Below are positions 61,246-64,000 of a stretch of 64,000 nucleotides of DNA, piece after piece. The translations under genes were made by a program, and so were the position numbers. The DNA comes from Candidatus Poribacteria bacterium (GTDB taxonomy: Bacteria > Poribacteria > WGA-4E > WGA-3G): positions 3,256,856-3,320,855 of the forward strand of contig OY282374.1 of assembly GCA_958295815.1 (NCBI GenBank). Direction: 5' to 3'. The first letter of the stretch is position 1. Every line of letters starts with the position of its first letter. Under the pieces are notes generated by a model. It saw only the letters and a list, made by a program, of their open reading frames with translations. It was not told the origin of the DNA and searched no databases.

Positions 61246-61928
61246 GTTAAATGTTCCTCTAATTTTCAGCTCGGGCAAGAATAGGAGCGTTTTCTGAATA
61301 ATAACGAAACGGCACTTTTCCCACTTCGAGCATAAATTGGATGTAACAAAAAACTAATAGTAGTAATTATATTATACTATACAGATATAGGTATGTCAAG
61401 ATAAAATGCATTCAGTGTTAAAATTAGCCAAAAATATAAGGCGAAAATATCAAGACCCAGCCCCGAAAATGCCTTATAGGAACAGAAACCAAATAGCTTG
61501 GGTTATTAGATTATCCCGTAAAGCGACTTTTACCGTTCTGAAGGCAGGAAACTGAATATCAAACGGCTCCACTATCTAGCAAAGTTAACCTGACATAATA
61601 CATAGGTTTCTTAAAATTAATACCATACATTAGGGGATTTGTCAAATTTTTTTGGATTTAAAGCAGTAAATACCTTTGTTCAAGCGCATTTTTACAGAAT
61701 TATTCAATTGCCAGTATTCCTTTACAGGTATTATTCCGAGCATCACCGATGCTTTCCCGTGGTAAGGTTTGGAACCTAACCAATTCACAGTGTATAGATA
61801 ACCAAAAGCTAAATGCCCCTAAGACTTCACCGAAATATTTGCTTTAAGGGGTGTGTTTGTGGTAAAATTATAAAATAAAGTTTAGTAAATATTCTGCTCG
61901 AGTAACGCAATAAAGGAAAATATCAAAA
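61246..61928. other. Long AT-rich gene-free divergent promoter region
   Basis: These 683 bases separate the divergent HU and aspartate-semialdehyde dehydrogenase genes and must hold both promoters. No riboswitch-like fold is clear. The stretch ACATAGG TTTCTTAAAATTAATA (about 61600-61622) resembles the tail of the CCCGAAC-type elements. I see no gene. Confidence 0.45.
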
Positions 61929-62930
61929 ATGCATGAAAGTTATCGTGTAGCGGTTGTAGGCGCGACCGGTGCTGTTGGCAACACGATGTTACAGATTTTA
62001 GAGGAGCGAGGATTCCCTATCGCCTCTCTGAAACTTCTCGCATCGCACCGCTCCGCTGGTGAGGTTCTCCCCTTTAAAGACGCCCAGATTGTCATTGAGG
62101 AATTGACGCACAATTCGTTTGAAGATGTAGACGTCGTGTTTTCGTCGGCGGGTGCGTCTATCAGTCGCGAGTTCATCCCAACAGCTATAGAAAAAGGGGC
62201 ACTCGTCATTGACAACACAAGTGCCTTCCGTATGGATCCAGATACGCCTCTGGTTGTTCCAGAAGTCAACATCGATGCCGCCGGTGACCACAATGGGCTC
62301 ATCGCCAATCCGAACTGCTCTACTATCCAGATGATGGTGGCACTCAAACCAATTTATGATGCTGTTGGTATCAAGCGGATCGTTGTTTCAACCTATCAGA
62401 GTGTCTCTGGTAAAAGCGGGCGCGCTGTTATGGAATTGGTTCAGCAAACCACCGAAGCTCTTGAAGGCAAACCCGTTACTTTAGATAAATTTCCACACCA
62501 GATGGCGTTCAATGTCGCCTTTGATTGGCCCTTCTTAGACAGTGGAGATAACGAAGAAGAGATCAAGATGATTAACGAAACTCGGAAGATACTTAAAGAT
62601 GATACGATTGGTGTCTCTGCTACAACCGTCCGGGTGCCGGTCTTCTTTGCACACTCTGAATCGATAAACGTTGAAACACACAAGAAACTCACCGCAGCTG
62701 AAGCAAGAGAATGTCTTGCCGCTGCACCGGGCGTGAAACTTGTGGATGATCCGAGCAATCAGCAGTATCCTCTTGCTGTAGATGCCGCAGGCAAAGATGA
62801 CGTTTACGTCGGTCGGATCCGTGATGATGTCTCTATAGAAAACGGCTTGAATCTTTGGGTCGTCGCAGACAACCTTCGAAAAGGTGCGGCGCTAAACGCT
62901 ATACAGATAGCTGAGAGCCTGCTGTTGTAG
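61929..62930 (+). CDS. asd: Aspartate-semialdehyde dehydrogenase
   Basis: This 333-residue enzyme reduces beta-aspartyl phosphate to aspartate semialdehyde in the lysine, threonine and methionine pathway. It has the N-terminal VVGATGAVGNTM NADP motif, the active-site C130 (NPNCST), YQSVSGKSGRAV and the catalytic His in FFAHSESIN. It has the size of the bacterial single-domain type. AAGGAAAA precedes the ATG at 11 bases. The methylthioribose kinase gene starts 13 bp downstream, a methionine-linked pair. Confidence 0.94.
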   Translation: MHESYRVAVVGATGAVGNTMLQILEERGFPIASLKLLASHRSAGEVLPFKDAQIVIEELTHNSFEDVDVVFSSAGASISREFIPTAIEKGALVIDNTSAFRMDPDTPLVVPEVNIDAAGDHNGLIANPNCSTIQMMVALKPIYDAVGIKRIVVSTYQSVSGKSGRAVMELVQQTTEALEGKPVTLDKFPHQMAFNVAFDWPFLDSGDNEEEIKMINETRKILKDDTIGVSATTVRVPVFFAHSESINVETHKKLTAAEARECLAAAPGVKLVDDPSNQQYPLAVDAAGKDDVYVGRIRDDVSIENGLNLWVVADNLRKGAALNAIQIAESLLL

Positions 62931-62943
62931 ATTTGTCAAAGAT

Positions 62944-64000
62944 ATGGAACTCAATCTTGCCACGCTACCGGGCTACCTGCGTCAGCGACATGCAGAGATT
63001 CGCATGTTTGAACCTGATACGCAGTTCCGCATAGAAGAGATTGGCGATGGGAACCTTAACACAGTCTATCGCGTCTCAGATACAGAGCGTCCAGAGCACT
63101 CGATCGTCTTAAAACACGCGCCTCCGTACATTAAGATACTCGGACCTGACTATCCATTGTCCACCGAACGTTTGACTTACGAATCCTGTGCCCTGGACGT
63201 TTATAATCGGCTGGTAAGTGGGACAGTCCCTGTCCAATATAGTTTCGACGCGGAAGCAGCCGTCATAGCGATGGAGGACCTCCGAGACGCACGCGTGCTA
63301 CGGGCTGATTTGATCGCTGGTATAGTGGAACTTGGAATCCCCGAACAGATCGGGCGGTTTATGGGCATTGTGCACAGCCGTACCTATGTTGATAGCATTG
63401 ACACGGAAACGGCGCAACACTATAGACGGCAATTCGCAAACACCACTATGCAGTCGATAACTGCTGATTATGTGTTCACTTTCCCGTATACGGAACATGA
63501 GACGAACTTCTGGACACCTGGGTTAGCGCCTGATGTTCAGCGACTGAAAACGGATATAGGCTTTTTACAGCAAGCAGAATATCTCAAGCAGGTTTTCCTA
63601 ACAGCGCAGCAGGGTGTAACCCACGGCGACCTACATACAGGCAGCGTTCTGGTCCAAGACAACATAGCCAAAGTTATTGATGCCGAATTTGCCTTTTACG
63701 GTCCTGTAGGATTTGACCTCGGATTGTATTGGGCGAATTACCTCCTATCCTATTTTTCGCATCAGGACGCTTTGCGCGTTCAATCAGCACTCAAGACAGC
63801 AATTGTGCAAACGTGGGACACCTATGCGGCTGAATTTGAAATGGTTGATACCGAATCAAAAGCACGGACGTTACAAGGTGTTTTCCATGACGCAGTGGGG
63901 TTCGCTGGCTTGGAAATGCTCCGCCGCCTCATCGGTGCTGCACATGTCAAGGATATAGAGGGTATCACTGATATATCCCGAAAACTGTGCGTTGAAAGGG
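62944..64000 (+). CDS. mtnK: S-methyl-5-thioribose kinase, 3' end outside window
   Basis: The frame is open from the ATG at 62944 to the window end, 352 codons, of an enzyme normally near 400 residues. It has the glycine loop GDGNLNTVYRV (about 35-45), a Lys (VLKHAPP), the catalytic HGDLHTGSVLV and the metal-binding IDAEFAFYGPVGFDLG, all close to bacterial MtnK. It phosphorylates methylthioribose in methionine salvage. It follows asd by 13 bp, in line with methionine metabolism. The start has a weak ribosome site. The end is cut by the window. Confidence 0.88.
   Translation, partial: MELNLATLPGYLRQRHAEIRMFEPDTQFRIEEIGDGNLNTVYRVSDTERPEHSIVLKHAPPYIKILGPDYPLSTERLTYESCALDVYNRLVSGTVPVQYSFDAEAAVIAMEDLRDARVLRADLIAGIVELGIPEQIGRFMGIVHSRTYVDSIDTETAQHYRRQFANTTMQSITADYVFTFPYTEHETNFWTPGLAPDVQRLKTDIGFLQQAEYLKQVFLTAQQGVTHGDLHTGSVLVQDNIAKVIDAEFAFYGPVGFDLGLYWANYLLSYFSHQDALRVQSALKTAIVQTWDTYAAEFEMVDTESKARTLQGVFHDAVGFAGLEMLRRLIGAAHVKDIEGITDISRKLCVER

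Noticed and set aside
61246..61928. Lysine or SAM riboswitch upstream of asd
   Set aside because: Such switches are often found before asd, but I do not see the conserved core or a terminator fold in this AT-rich sequence.

Overview
The window is 64 kb of bacterial chromosome of moderate GC content. It carries nine genes with phytanoyl-CoA-dioxygenase-like (PhyH) domains, two Cys-type sulfatases, three enolase-superfamily sugar-acid dehydratase-like genes, two LamG-fold secreted proteins, two DUF6785-type membrane proteins and many short interspersed palindromes. That combination fits Candidatus Poribacteria or a close relative (sponge-associated and pelagic bacteria). This is an inference from gene content; there is no rRNA gene here to confirm it.

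Layout. 1-5.8 kb (minus strand): a three-gene operon of circularly permuted ATP-grasp, alpha-E and transglutaminase/DUF2126 proteins, a predicted peptide-ligation system. 6.5-14.3 kb: four PhyH genes (two in tandem), a secreted LamG protein, a repeat-rich gap with a 12-bp tandem array, an orphan DUF433 protein and a DUF362 protein. 14.4-23.1 kb: an acyl-activating enzyme, a Uma2-type nuclease-fold protein, a cysteine desulfurase, a Gfo/Idh oxidoreductase, a lipoprotein, an MBL-cupin fusion and a sulfatase. 23.5-25 kb: an IS605/IS1341-type element carrying only tnpB. 25-35 kb: an NTF2-like protein, a second sulfatase, a polytopic membrane protein, an ArsM methyltransferase, a GH32-like enzyme, a DUF6785 membrane protein and an (alpha/alpha)-barrel carbohydrate enzyme. 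35.1-36.0 kb: an AT-rich orphan DNA methyltransferase. 36.4-43.5 kb: three co-directional PhyH genes, a second DUF6785 protein and an enolase-superfamily enzyme, followed by a convergent medium-chain dehydrogenase. 43.7-55.8 kb: a CPBP protease, a double-PhyH fusion, a LamG protein, a creatininase homologue, two enolase-superfamily enzymes, a nitrilase, an amidohydrolase, a PhyH enzyme and a sialidase-like BNR protein. 55.8-64 kb: more housekeeping-like genes (zinc ribbon protein, DUF309, UDP-glucose dehydrogenase, MoxR ATPase, GHMP sugar kinase, HU, aspartate-semialdehyde dehydrogenase and a cut-off methylthioribose kinase).

Much of the middle of the window looks like catabolism of exogenous, probably host- or algae-derived, sulfated and acidic carbohydrates and small amides: desulfation, glycosidic cleavage, uptake by the DUF6785 proteins, dehydration by the enolase-superfamily enzymes and oxidation by PhyH and NAD-dependent dehydrogenases. 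The clearest candidate for an undescribed pathway is the co-directional PhyH-PhyH-PhyH-DUF6785-enolase cluster at 36.4-42.4 kb. The most concrete sequence oddities are the 12-bp tandem array, a 134-bp tandem duplication, a three-copy 48-bp repeat built on a gene's 3' end, a deleted nucleotidyltransferase overlapping an intact small gene, and several families of interspersed palindromes. No tRNA, rRNA or CRISPR array was found.
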